Origin: Galeopsis tetrahit | Lineage: Eukaryota; Streptophyta; Magnoliopsida; Lamiales; Lamiaceae | NCBI GenBank assembly: GCA_963675135.1 | Contig: OY776131.1 | Coordinates: forward strand, 36,169,381-36,233,380 | Direction of reading: 5' to 3' | Length of the DNA stretch: 64,000 nt | Part shown: piece after piece, positions 37,438 through 47,879 of the stretch | How positions within the stretch are numbered: position 1 is the stretch's first letter | How the letters are laid out: each line of letters opens with the position of its first letter | The notes under the pieces: generated by a model | Seen by the model: the letters and a program-made list of their open reading frames with translations, nothing else | The model's database searches: none | What the model was told of the DNA's origin: nothing | Position numbers and translations under genes: made by a program

Positions 37438-38840
37438 CTAAAAAAAGAGGCCTAAACCCTTAAACTCTTCTAAAGCCTCTTCTAGCTCGGTCTTCGTCTT
37501 CTTCAAACCTTCAATTACATCATCTTCTATCAGGGGCGTATTGTTGATAGTGGAGATTTCGTCTTGAAAACTTAGGATCTCGGTGTCAAAACCTTGAACT
37601 AATGTTTCTTTCTCCTCCAATGACTGGGCCAATACTTTCTTCTCCTTCTTCAACTCTTTCAAGCGGCGCACCTTATCCTTGACTTTTTGAAGCTCTGTTT
37701 GGATAGCCTCGACTTGAGAAAGATTTTCAGCACGTTTCTCCTCAACCTCGTGAAGGGCATGCTTAACTTCGGTCAACCGTTGATTAAGAACCTCCTTAGG
37801 ACATCCATCGGAAGATTTAGACCTCATCATATCATGAGCATCGGCTCTCTCAAACAAGGATATCAAAGACGCCTCTATATCCGGGAGTTCAGTTTGGGCA
37901 TAAGTCTATAACCTCGTGAATGCAATAAGCACTTCCTCCTTCATAGAAGATAAGAGGTTAATAGGGGTTCCCATGATTCTTGCTTGAAGAGCTTTCCATG
38001 TAGATAAAACAAAGTCCCGTTCACGATCAAGAAAAAACTTATCACAGTGAAATACTGAAACTGCTTGAGTACACTGCTTCCCAACGTTGATAGGAGAAGA
38101 AGCCTTCAAAACCTTCACCGAAGACGATACGTCTTCCTCATCTGATCCACAATCACTACCAAAGATGTTTACCGTCGCCTGAAAAAGTAGACATATGAAC
38201 ATAATTAGTAAAGTAGTAAAAAAAAAAAAAGGAAAGTAAGAAAAGAGTGAGTGACAAAAAAAAACCTCTTTCTTCAGGGAGTCTTTAACTGATTCCTCCA
38301 AAGGCACTAAAGCTTTGGTAACCTTCTTGGCCCATTTCCAATACTTTAGGAATACTCTTTCTCTTGCTAGTCTCAACCACTGGCGCTACTTCAGGAATCA
38401 AGGGAGGATCAACCGGCGTTCGAGAAGTGTCTTTATCAAGCTCTCCACAAAGATCATGACTATCAACAACCAATACTTCTTCTTCCAAGACATTGTCATG
38501 CTTCGAGTTGATCAAGTAGTCAACATGATTTTCTAAGTAAGCACCATGAGCTTGGGCTCACCACTTCTTGTAATCTGGTGAAGAATACGACTTAGGATTT
38601 ACCGGGGCAATCGGAAAACACACCTTAGCACGAGATCCGCGCAAAGTACAAGATTGCCAATAATGCGTCCCGTTATCTATAGGGATGGCAATGGGACGGG
38701 TAAAAACCCGAATCCGCATGAAACCGGCCCGCACGGGACGGGTTAATACCCGGTCAAATAATACCCGGCGGATATGGGACGGGTAATGGTTTTATATATA
38801 CCCGACCCGACCCCGACCCCGACCCGTATAGACATATATA

Positions 38841-38882
<42 letters not shown>

Positions 38883-38978
38883 TTAAAATATATAAATATA
38901 TCAGTATATATATGTATGTTAATAGTTGTATATGTATATCAGTATATATATATGTATGTTAATAATTGTTATCTATGT

Positions 38979-39014
<36 letters not shown>

Positions 39015-40799
39015 TATATACATTGGCTTAAAAAAAGTATATTCATATATTATATATATGTATATTATATATATATATATATATTTTGTAGTTTAAAGTA
39101 GTTTTTATGTTTTATTTTATTAAAATAACAAATAAAAAAAATAGATTTGTGATGGTGGGGCGGGGCGGGTTTACCCGTCGGGTTCGTGGGATGGGACGGG
39201 GCGGGTTTATGCGGGTATTGAGGCGGGGCGGGTAACGGGTCTAAAAAATTTTGGCGGGGCGGGTCCTGAGATAGGCCAAACCCGTCCCATACCCGCCCCG
39301 TTGCCAACTCTAGTTATCTAATGGGGTGTCACGAAGATCAAAAATCAACTCTCCCGGAACCTCTTGGTAAAAGCCGAATTGACGGCTAAATCGGTGTGGG
39401 CTGTAAGGTTCAACAATAAAGCGATTACCTTGTCTCCAAGTGAGGTAATTGGATCGAATAGCGACAAAGTAACTCCAGTTGGCCCGTTGACCAGTTCCGG
39501 TATCAACATAAGAAATAAGTTGCTTCCAATTTAACATATTGCATGTCTATTCGGCAGACCATTCTCTCCAGAATACTTCACCATCATAGGGGCACGATGA
39601 TCATGAACAGCAGGGTAATGGGTCCTAAAATATTGGGCTAACCAAACGTACACAAAATGAACCGGAAAGGCAGATCGAGCTCGGGACGGTTCGGGGTGCA
39701 GCGAAATCCGATTCAAACCCCTGTAAATATTAGCCAAGACCGGTACAACAAGATTAACTGTCTTACCCGTAGCCATCAAACTAGCCATCTTGAAAGTAGC
39801 AGGACGTATCATATTCATTTCACCATTAGGAAGGGTGAATATGCAAAGCCAACAAGCTAAATGAGCAGCAAGATATGTCTCTTCTTGTTGGGCCGGTTCA
39901 ATCTTGAGTGTTTTGAACAAAGTAACTTCTGCATCGGACCATGGCTTATGGACTCCAAGACTCCCAAGTGGATTATGAGTCGACTTAGGGCGACAACTTC
40001 TCTTTTTCTCACTTCGTGTGGGAGGTTGACGATACTTTCCAGTTTTTCTTGACCAAAATTCAATCCATCGATCAATCGATACGCCGCCCCTAGAAACAGC
40101 CCCACGAAGTATGTGGTAAGCGTGGAGTAAATATTTGCAACTCTTTGGAAGGCATAAGTCCCCAGTTTCGTCAAAAAGTTCGGGCGCGTCAGGTATCACC
40201 TCGTCATATAGATAGCCGTCTAGAGGAAGATCTGTTAGCTCATGCATGTCTCATAATGAGATGGACATCTCTCCAAAAGTAGTGAGCAACGTATTTGTAG
40301 ATGGACACCATGCCTCACAGAAAGCTTTGATAATTTCAGAATTAAAGTCATAAGTAAAAAGGGAGGCAAATACAGCATAATAAATCCTGGCGTCCTTGAG
40401 GGTATGTCCACAGCGGCTCAAAACGTCTTCAGTCCACTCCCAATATCCTTTGTGATAACCGAATTCTCCAGAAAACTCTATAGTTCCTCTCCAGTTGTCC
40501 TTGCCCATAACTATACGCCTCCCCAAGGTTGGTAGATGACTTACATCCTCTTCAGTCTCGTTGCGATGGGAAGTGTTGTCAAGAACCCAAGCTTTCGTCG
40601 ATTTGTTCAAGGATATCTCATGTGACCAATTGTCCAAGTGAAGTCCGACATTTGATAAAGGCCAAGGTTTCGCAGAGTTACCAATAAGGGGCATTTCTAC
40701 ACGTAAATGGGTCCCTTTCTCTAAGGGTTGGCGCTTGTCATTGAGGATCACCAAATAACGAGCTCCAGAAGAAGTAGTGGTATTCTTGAAGTGGACCAT
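37438..40799 (-). pseudogene. Antisense plant mobile domain (PMD) ORF of the Tat element
   Basis: Minus-strand gene inside the gypsy element. The N-terminal part (40799-40251) and 40247-39531, 39537-39310 form a plant mobile domain of the aminotransferase-like/PMD family: KAFCEAWCPSTNTLLTTFGE, MHELTDLPLDGYLYDEVIP, SCKYLLHAYHIL, PWSDAEVTLFKTLKI, LACWLCIFTLP. After a hAT MITE (38680-39312) it resumes with KVCFPIAPVNPKSYSS and a region to 38266. An intron follows (about 38265-38179), then an acidic exon and a C-terminal coiled coil (37866-37438, heptads rich in Leu/Glu/Lys). In-frame stops near 40248, 38556 and 37906 make it a pseudogene. Additional antisense ORFs between pol and 3' LTR are known in Tat elements. 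PMD function is unclear; host PMD proteins act in silencing. Confidence 0.75.
38680..39312. mobile_element. hAT-type MITE inserted in the PMD ORF
   Basis: Exact 8-bp TSD GTTATCTA at 38672-38679 and 39313-39320. Left end TAGGGATGGCAATGGGACGG and right end, inverted, TAGAGTTGGCAACGGGGCGG. Subterminal ACGGGTA/GGCGGGT repeats at both ends and a (TA)n core at 38840-39085. An 8-bp duplication with TA.G..TGGCAA termini indicates hAT. Confidence 0.92.
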
Positions 40800-40987
40800 T
40801 TTTTTAAGGAACCTGAAGAGAAGAAGAAAATTATTAGAAAATTCATCGTAAAGGGACCATTAATTTATCCTAAATTAATTTAACAAATAAGGAGCTGGAT
40901 CTATCTAAATTAATAAAGGGTCAAGCTGAGTTGAATTAATTAAGTAGGACATTTCAGTTTGGGCCTGTTTCGAATTAATTAAATAAA
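40800..40987. other. Gypsy sequence upstream of the PMD start codon
   Basis: AT-rich, non-coding. On the minus strand it would be the last part of the antisense gene's leader. Interrupted by the Mutator-like element at 40988. Confidence 0.4.
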
Positions 40988-42235
40988 GGGCGCGGCTAAA
41001 GGCACCCTGGATTCCTATGAGTACACCCAGGAGATGAGGACACCCACAAAACAGATGAGGGCACCCACCTGGAAAACCCAAAAATGCCCTCTATTCAATT
41101 AAAACCTTCCTCCCTCTTTCTCCAACAATTCAGACACCCACATATTCTCAACCTTCCTCCCTCTATTCGCCGGCACGGCGGCACCCACTCCGCCAACGCC
41201 GCCGACATAGCGCCGCCCTCCACGTCGCGCCTGCAACCATCGCGCCGCCCTCCCCATCGCTCCTGCAACCCAATCGCCGCCCTCCCCGCTCGATATCGCG
41301 CCTGCAACCACCGCCCCTCGTTCGCGGCCGCCCTCCCTCCTCCCCACAGTCGCGGCCGCCGCCCTCCCTTCTCCACGCGGCCGGCGCCCAAATACGAGAT
41401 GGAGGTACGCTTCAAATTCCCATGTGACATTTTCAAATTCCCACAGTCGCGACCGCCCTCCCTCCTCCCCACAATCGCGGCCGCGGCCGCCGCCCTCCCT
41501 TCTCCCCACCCACAGACGCGGCCGCCGCCCACCCCCTCCTCCCCTTCGCCGCGGCCGTAGTGCTCCTCCTCTCGCCGCCGCCGCCGCTAACAGGTAAGTT
41601 TAGGTCTGGAAAATTAGAAAAAATTAGGGTTTCTGATTTTTTTTAAAGTTTGGGAATTATTTTCGAACATAGGGCGTTTGTTTTGGAAAAAATTTCGAAC
41701 AAGATGTTCGATTTTTTTTTTCGGACAAATTTAAGTTGTTTTGAAATTTTTTTCGAACATATTGTGTTTGTTTTGGAAACAATTTCGAACAACTTGAGTT
41801 TGTTTTGGAAAAAATTTCGAACAAGAAGTTCGATCTTTTTTTTCGAACAAATTTGAGTTGTTTTGGAATTTTTTTCGAATATATTGAGTTTGTTTTGAAA
41901 AAAATTTCGAACATGTTGAGTTTGTTTTGAAATTTTTTTCGAACATGTTGAGTTTGTTTTGGAAAAAATTTCGAACATTTTTGTTTTGAATTTTTTTTCG
42001 AACATTTGTTGTTTTGGATTAATTTTTGTTGCAATTTTGGAGTTTTTTTTGTTGAGTGGTGGTGGTGGCGGCGGTGTGGTGGAGGTGGTGAAATAGAATG
42101 AGTGGGTGTACTCATCCTTATTTTTTTCATAAATTTTAACCTAGGGGTATATTGGACATTTCACAGGTTCTGAAAGATTAAAAAAATGTTTGGCGGGTGT
42201 ACTCATAGAAAATCTGGGTGCCTTTAGCCGCGCCC
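40988..42235. mobile_element. Mutator-like element (Pack-MULE candidate)
   Basis: Terminal inverted repeats of about 41 bases beginning GGGCGCGGCTAAAGGCACCC, with perfect 9-bp TSD TTAAATAAA at 40979-40987 and 42236-42244; these are Mutator features. No transposase. The interior has a very GC-rich CCG/CGC-repeating block (41160-41590) with an open plus-strand frame (41084-41560, Pro/Arg/Ala-rich) and a donor-like CAG-GTAAGT at about 41592. An array of diverged TTCGAACA..TTTGTTTTGGAA units follows at 41660-42010. The GC-rich block may be captured exon sequence, but I do not recognise it. Confidence 0.88.
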
Positions 42236-42244
42236 TTAAATAAA

Positions 42245-43640
42245 TAAAACATTTATTGGGTCCATTTCCTTAATAAATCAAGCCCAAATCATAAGTTAGC
42301 CATAATTTCCACTTTCACTCTTAAAGTTAATATGGAGCTGTCCTCTTCAGCAAGAACAAGAATGGCATTGCAACACCGCGGCCATGATCGCAATCCTCAC
42401 CGGCGAACCACAGCCGGAAATCGAACGTCGGCGACGGCCGCCGTCCGCTGCACTCCAGCCGCCTACCGCCTGAAGTCCGTCGTCGACCGTGCTCCGCCGA
42501 AAGCCAGCGCCGCCGCTGCACTCCAGCCGCCCGCCGCCTGCCGTCTGAAGCCCGTCGTCAACCACAGTCCGCCGCCTCGCCCAAAACTGTCGACCCACCG
42601 TTGCAGGCCGTCGCCGTGAGTCGCCCGCCGCCGCACACCGCCTAAAGCCAGCGCCGCCGCACACCGCCTAAAGCCCAGTCGCCGCTACAATGATCGTCGC
42701 CTCCGCCTGAAGTCTAGTCGTCGACCGCGCCCCGAAGCTCCGTCGCCGACCACGCCTCGCCTAGAGACGCCCAAAACAAGTAATTCCAAAGTCCAACTCC
42801 ATCTCAAATTGTCCAAATTCAAAGAGATTGATATACCAACGATCGAAAACCCACTATCTCTTTTAATTTTTTTTCAATTTGATTAAAGAAAGGGCTATTG
42901 AAAAAATTGATTTGGGCGAAAATAAGTTGTGGATTCTTCTCCAGATCATTAAAAAATTCACAATTTCGAAAGAGTAAAAAGACCCATGGGACACCGACGT
43001 CCTCTTTCGAATTTTTGTGAATATTTAAGAGTCTTCGCGGAAGAGAAGTCTGTTGATTCTTTTCGAGAGTCATAAGTTTCAAAGAGAGAGTAAAAAGACC
43101 CACGGGACACCGGCAATCTCTCGTTTGAAAACCCATGAAACCGATATGAAATCAACACTCGTCGGCACTCGTCAAAGAAGCATGAAGTAAAAGTTGATTA
43201 AGATTGATTTAAGTATATTTGTGCAGTGCAAAACAAGAAAAAATGAAAAGGACAAGTCGATATTTGTAACATGCATATATGTGCCTAGGTGAAACAAAGT
43301 AAAGATATGAAAATAAATGAAAAGGAAGAAGTTACCGTTGAAGGTGACTTCGGCTTCGGCAAGAAAAACGGTACGATGTGTGCTACAAAATCAATATTGT
43401 TGCTGTATTTCTGCTTATCAAGGGAGTATAAAAAAAAAAGTTGATCAAGTGCATGAACGGAATAAATTCTTTGATCAATAATAAACTGGAATGTACATAT
43501 ATACAGTAGATAGAAGAAATAAAAGGCTAGTATATTTGCTGGTATGTGTAGATGCAGTAAAACAAGGTGATAGGCTCGAAGAATTACTTGATTCTTGAAC
43601 TCTTCTTGACACGGCTGCTTTGTTGGCTGCTTTGTTGAAT
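42245..43640. other. Gypsy 3' non-coding region with GC-rich block
   Basis: 42380-42780 is a CG-rich repeat built from GCCGCC, CTGAAG.CCGTCGTCGACC and CACTCCAGCCGCC phrases, with both strands open by composition only. Then two related phrases (AAAGAGTAAAAAGACCCA[TC]GGGACACCG near 42968 and 43086). No protein family is recognised. Confidence 0.45.
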
Positions 43641-43700
43641 TGTTGAAATTGTGAAGTGATGATTGAAGGAGGGATCCATTATATAGACTTGAAAGGGTGA
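43640..43700 (-). promoter_or_regulatory. Candidate promoter of the antisense PMD gene
   Basis: The minus strand reads AAGTCTATATAATGGATCCC (TATA element at about 43687-43678), followed by a CA-rich leader (CTTCACAATTTCAACAATTC). It would transcribe toward 40799, and the leader would need splicing. Inferred from sequence only. Confidence 0.4.
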
Positions 43701-43723
43701 AAAGATAAGGATCAACAAGCATA

Positions 43724-44097
43724 TATTTTGGTGTATCTCAACTAAATCTCCAAAATTCTTGGATAGTTATATCTTAAAGATTTGGTGACATATATTTGAT
43801 AGATTTGGTGACATATATTTGATTTGGTGATTTACGGATGAATTAAAGTTATGCAAATACAATTGGGCCTTCTTCTTGGACTAGACTAATTGTAAGAAAG
43901 AAGAGTTGGGCTTTGAAGTACTCTATACACTCATGAACTTGTTTGTTCATTTTGGCCCAAAAGACTACACTATTTGAGTTCATGAGATAAATTTTATTGA
44001 TTGTGACAATTCATAAAGTCCAATAATACAAAATAATTTCACAATTCATCCACTTCAAAGACAAATGTACTCGTGGATGAAATACGAGGGGACAATT
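43724..44097. other. AT-rich gypsy sequence ending in a candidate polypurine tract
   Basis: No gene. GAGGGGACAA at 44086-44095, just before TGTAGACG, may be the polypurine tract of the gypsy element. Confidence 0.4.
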
Positions 44098-45201
44098 TGT
44101 AGACGAGTAAAATTCAATTACGAATTAAATTGCGACGCGTGGAAATTACGGGTTTAATATTAATTAAATTTATTATTTATTTGTCGGAATAAATTTAATT
44201 CCTAAAAGTAAATATATAATTAATTATTATTTCCTCCAAAGCCTAATAAATCAAGTTAAAATTCAAGACGGGCCTCTAAAGTCCGATGAATGAAGACGGG
44301 CCTTAAAATCCCATAAATGAAGATGGGCCTCTAAAGTCCAACAAATTAAATTGAGCCCAAGTTTTGTAATTTGAGCCCACCAGATAATTGAGCCCAAATA
44401 GGGTATTCTTAGCCCAAGTAATTCAAAATTTGAATTAAACCCTAACCTAACCACTTGCACAAATATCTCTCTGGCCCATAAGAAACCCTAGGTTCTACAC
44501 CTATAAATAGATGCTTCATTTCATTCATTTTCATCATCAACAAAACAGAAGCATTCAAGGCTCTAAAATTCTCTGTAGAGATTTTAGAGTGTTCTTCAGC
44601 AATTGGAGGAGCTTCAAAGGCGTTCTTCGTGCAAAGCAGCAAGAAGCAGTGTTCGTGTGGAGATCAAGGTGCTAAGCCTCTTCGATTCGGCGTTTCTTCA
44701 AGACGTTCTTCGTGCAAAGCAGCAAGAAGCAGTGTTCGAGTGGAGATCAAGGTGCTAAGCCTCTTCGATTCGATGTTTCTTCAAGGTTCTTCGTGGATCT
44801 TCAACGGAAAAGTCCCGATAAGTCCCGAAAAAGTCCCGAAAATCAACGTTTAATCCAAAATACGGCGTCAAGCCTTTGGATTAACGTTACAAAGTCCCAA
44901 ATTCAAGAACGATCTTCAACGACGTTCGTCCAAAAAGTCCCTAAATTCGGCGTTTAATCCAAAATACGGTGCTAAGCCTTTGGATTAACGTTATAAAAAC
45001 CCCAAATACAAGATCGGAAAGGATTCGGCTGCGGATCCAGCTCCAAAAGCTCAAGAAGTCCAAGTGAAGTTCAAGAAGAGAGAATCAGAGGAGAAATTAG
45101 AGATTGTAACCCACAAATATTCATCGGTTTAATCCGAAATTAAATAAATCGTTTAGCATTTTTGTGTTTTTTTATATTTAATTCACGAATTTGTGTTTAC
45201 A
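44098..45201 (+). repeat. Probable 3' LTR of the Tat gypsy element
   Basis: Bounded by TGTAGACGAG and TTTGTGTTTACA (TGTA...TACA) after a purine-rich stretch. Contains a clear core promoter CACCTATAAATAGATGC (TATA at about 44502-44509) and GA/CT-rich leader sequence. Two internal tandem duplications: 83-base units at 44621-44703 and 44704-44786, and TTTAATCCAAAATACGG...CCTTTGGATTAACG units about 104 bases apart (44848, 44952), each forming a small hairpin. Boundaries are inferred because the 5' LTR is missing. Confidence 0.55.
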
Positions 45202-45369
45202 CATATTTTATTTGAATTAATCTAAATTCTCTTTCAATCAAGAATATTGAAATTTTGGATTTTGTATGTCAATTATGAGTTGGTTAGTAATTCCACCATG
45301 TTCAAATATACCTTTTAACTACTGAGAATAAATTCCGAAATAAAATTTATTTTATTAAACAAAATTCCA

Positions 45370-46600
45370 TAATTGCAAATAGAACATAAAATTGTTCGAG
45401 TTTCAATTGAGTAAAATAAATTTTTTTATTAAAATTGTGCAAATACAACTAAAAAAATGCGTGCTCTGATATCAGATGAGGAACATTGAATCGGATGATT
45501 AGAGTATAGTTACGTCAGAACAGGGTAATTAAATTCAATCATTAATTTCAGTAATTTAAGAAACTATATACCCACAATTCTTGATTATTTCTATTTTTTA
45601 ATATATTATAATCTAACATATAAAACATTTATGGCGTGGAATTAAATTAAAGTCAAATTTACTTAAACTAATTAAAATAAAATATTATTTAGTTATTAAA
45701 TTCATATTTTATTTTATTTAAGATTATAAATATCATTTATTAAAAGTAACAGTTGATACGGTTGAGGCTCATTACAAAGTCTAACAATTTAAACGCAAAT
45801 CAAGTTTAATCACATTTAGTCACATGTCAACAAAGTCAAATTTACTTAAACTAATTAAAACAAAATATTATTTAGTTATTAGATTCATATATTAATTACT
45901 TATTAAATTCATATTTTATTTTATTTAAGATTATAAATATCATTAAATAAAAGTAACGATCGATGCGACTGAGGCTCATTCCAAGGTCTAAATTAATTGC
46001 AAATTGACATATTCTAACAAAGTCAAATTTACTTAAATTAATTAAAACAAAATAGTATTATTTAGTTATTAAATTCATATATTAATTACTTAAGATTATA
46101 AATATCATTTATTAAAAGTAACGGTCAATGCGATTGAGGCTCATTCCAAGGTCTAACAGTTTAAATGTAAATCAAGTTTAATCACATGTGAAATTGACAT
46201 ATCATAACAAAGTAACGTTAAAAAAATTTCAAATGATTTCATAATCTATTCAATTAGATTAGGCATAATTATAGAATATTAAATACTAAATTTGACTTTA
46301 ATCCATTTATTTTCAACGTTATTTTTTTAAAGAAATTGCATAATTGCAAATAGAACATAAAACACGCGAATTTAAATCGAGTAAAATAATTTTTTTTATT
46401 AAAATTGTGTAAATACAACTATTTTTTTTTTTTTTGTTAAAAGTGTTATATTGAATGAGAAACATTGAATACTATATTAGAGTATAGTTATGTCATAACA
46501 ATGTAATTAAATTCAATCATTATTTTTCATTATTTAAGAAACTATAATAAAAGTCGAATTTACTGAAACTAATTAAAAAAATGATTATTGTATTTACTTT
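45370..46600. repeat. AT-rich direct and tandem repeats upstream of Helitron genes
   Basis: Three tandem units of about 185 bases start at GTCAAATTTACTTAAA (45652, 45835, 46022) and include GAGGCTCATT and AATCAAGTTTAATCACAT. A separate longer-range duplication pairs about 45411-45560 with 46378-46550 (ATTAAAATTGTG.AAATACAACT, GAGTATAGTTA.GTCA, AATTAAATTCAATCATTA). Non-coding. Confidence 0.75.
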
Positions 46601-46977
46601 TTTATTAAAGTAAAAGGTTGGCGTATAATCACATGCCAAATTATGCATATCAATCACAAGTCAAAAAAGTAACGTACAAATTTTTGCAGCAATTTCCTAA
46701 TTAATCTATTCGATTAGGTTAAACATAATTGTAGACTATTAAATACTGAATTTGACTTTAATCCATCTTTTTCACTATATAAAAGATATTGTGTAAATCA
46801 TTCCACAAAATAAAATTTTAAGACACATTTATCTTTTGATTCATACAATTCTCCAAATCATGTCTGAATCAAAAAAGTTTGTTTATCTACTTAGTAAAAC
46901 AATTCATATTACACATTTTTTACTCAATTTGCCAAGAAATTTATCTAAATTAATAATATTTTTTTTTCCAGAAAATG

Positions 46978-47512
46978 TTGTCCATTTATTCTCCAATTTC
47001 AGACATCAGTCCAGTAAAAGAACAATATGGACAATTAAAGTTAAGGTGGTAAGAGCGTTACGTTATGAGTAGGAATTCAAGGCCTCAAAAAACTTTTTAT
47101 GAGCTTATTCTTATGGATGAGTAGGTATTTTTTCTTATAATATTATTTATTTATTTATTTATTAGAACCTCTTCATTTTATCTTATTATAATACTATTGG
47201 TAGAAATTAATTATTAATATTTGATTTTGAATAGGGCTGCAAAATTCAGGCTACTATTCGAAAATTTCTAATTTGGAAATTTGAGAAAAAAATTCAAGAA
47301 GGCTCAAGTTATATAATACAAAACTTTTCTGTCGGCCTTAATAATTATGGAAAATTACTGGCAACCAAAAACCTTTACAAACTTCTATTCCAAAATAATA
47401 CAGATGTCCAACGTTGTTCGGATATAGAGTTATTAAAATCTCCATACTCTTTCAAGAGCTTTGAGGAAATCAAATTGTTCCGTTCAGATGAAGCAAAATA
47501 TTTTATAGGTAA
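46978..47512 (+). pseudogene. RPA70-like OB-fold gene fragment (Helitron-associated)
   Basis: Short exon-like blocks: KRTIWTIKVKVVRAL (about 47017-47061), then RNSRPQKTFYELILMDE, then after an acceptor near 47234 KIQATIRKFLIWKFEKKIQE, SYIIQNFSVGLNNYGK and LYKLLFQNNTDVQRC. This pattern (W-I-K-V-R-V followed by I-A-T-I...F...Y.I.NF.V..N) is the first OB fold of replication protein A large subunit, as in RPA-like genes carried by plant Helitrons (known). Frames do not join cleanly and stops occur, so I call it a pseudogene. It stands directly upstream of the Helitron helicase. Confidence 0.6.
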
Positions 47513-47879
47513 AATAAATAAAAATATTTGTATTTTTACATTATTTATTTTTGTAATTTCTTTTATATTGTAATTTCTTTTTTATTTTACAGTTTTCTTT
47601 TACAATTTTCTTCAGTTTTCTTTTACAATTTTTTTTTTTTACAATTTTCTTAAAAAAATTTCTCTCTTTTTCAATTATTTAGACTGTTTTAAATTTCTGT
47701 TTTATACCTATGAAAGAAAGAAAAAAAAATTGTTTGTAGGAGATTCTTCTTTTTAAATTGTATTCTAATAATGTATGTCAAATATTATTCTAACTAGAGA
47801 GGTATGTATTATATTTTTATTTTTTTATTAAATTATTGTTATCTTATAATATAAGTGTTTTAATCTAATACATTTTTGT

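Larger units (their letters stand above)
26032..45201 (+). mobile_element. Ty3/gypsy retrotransposon, Tat lineage, decayed and with three insertions
   Basis: Gag, protease, RT, RNase H, a second archaeal-type RNase H and integrase run collinearly from 26104 to 36542. They are followed by a non-coding zone, a long antisense ORF (40799-37438), its candidate promoter and a probable 3' LTR (44098-45201). The second RNase H and extra ORFs after pol are hallmarks of the Tat clade (known). The 5' LTR is not found, so the left boundary is only where coding similarity begins. About 5.8 kb is inserted DNA: 29328-33220, 38680-39312 and 40988-42235. Confidence 0.8.

Noticed and set aside
39065..39307. 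80-residue Pro-rich ORF
   Set aside because: Made by GGCGGGT repeats of the hAT MITE.
41643..42130. Repetitive minus-strand ORFs (FEKKFKT, CSKFFPKQT)
   Set aside because: Artefacts of the TTCGAACA array being open in several frames.
42332..42664. Ala/Pro/Arg-rich ORFs on both strands
   Set aside because: Open because of GC composition and repeats; no domain.
43285..43722. 145-residue minus-strand ORF as a protein gene
   Set aside because: AT-rich leader-like sequence covering the candidate antisense promoter; no family.
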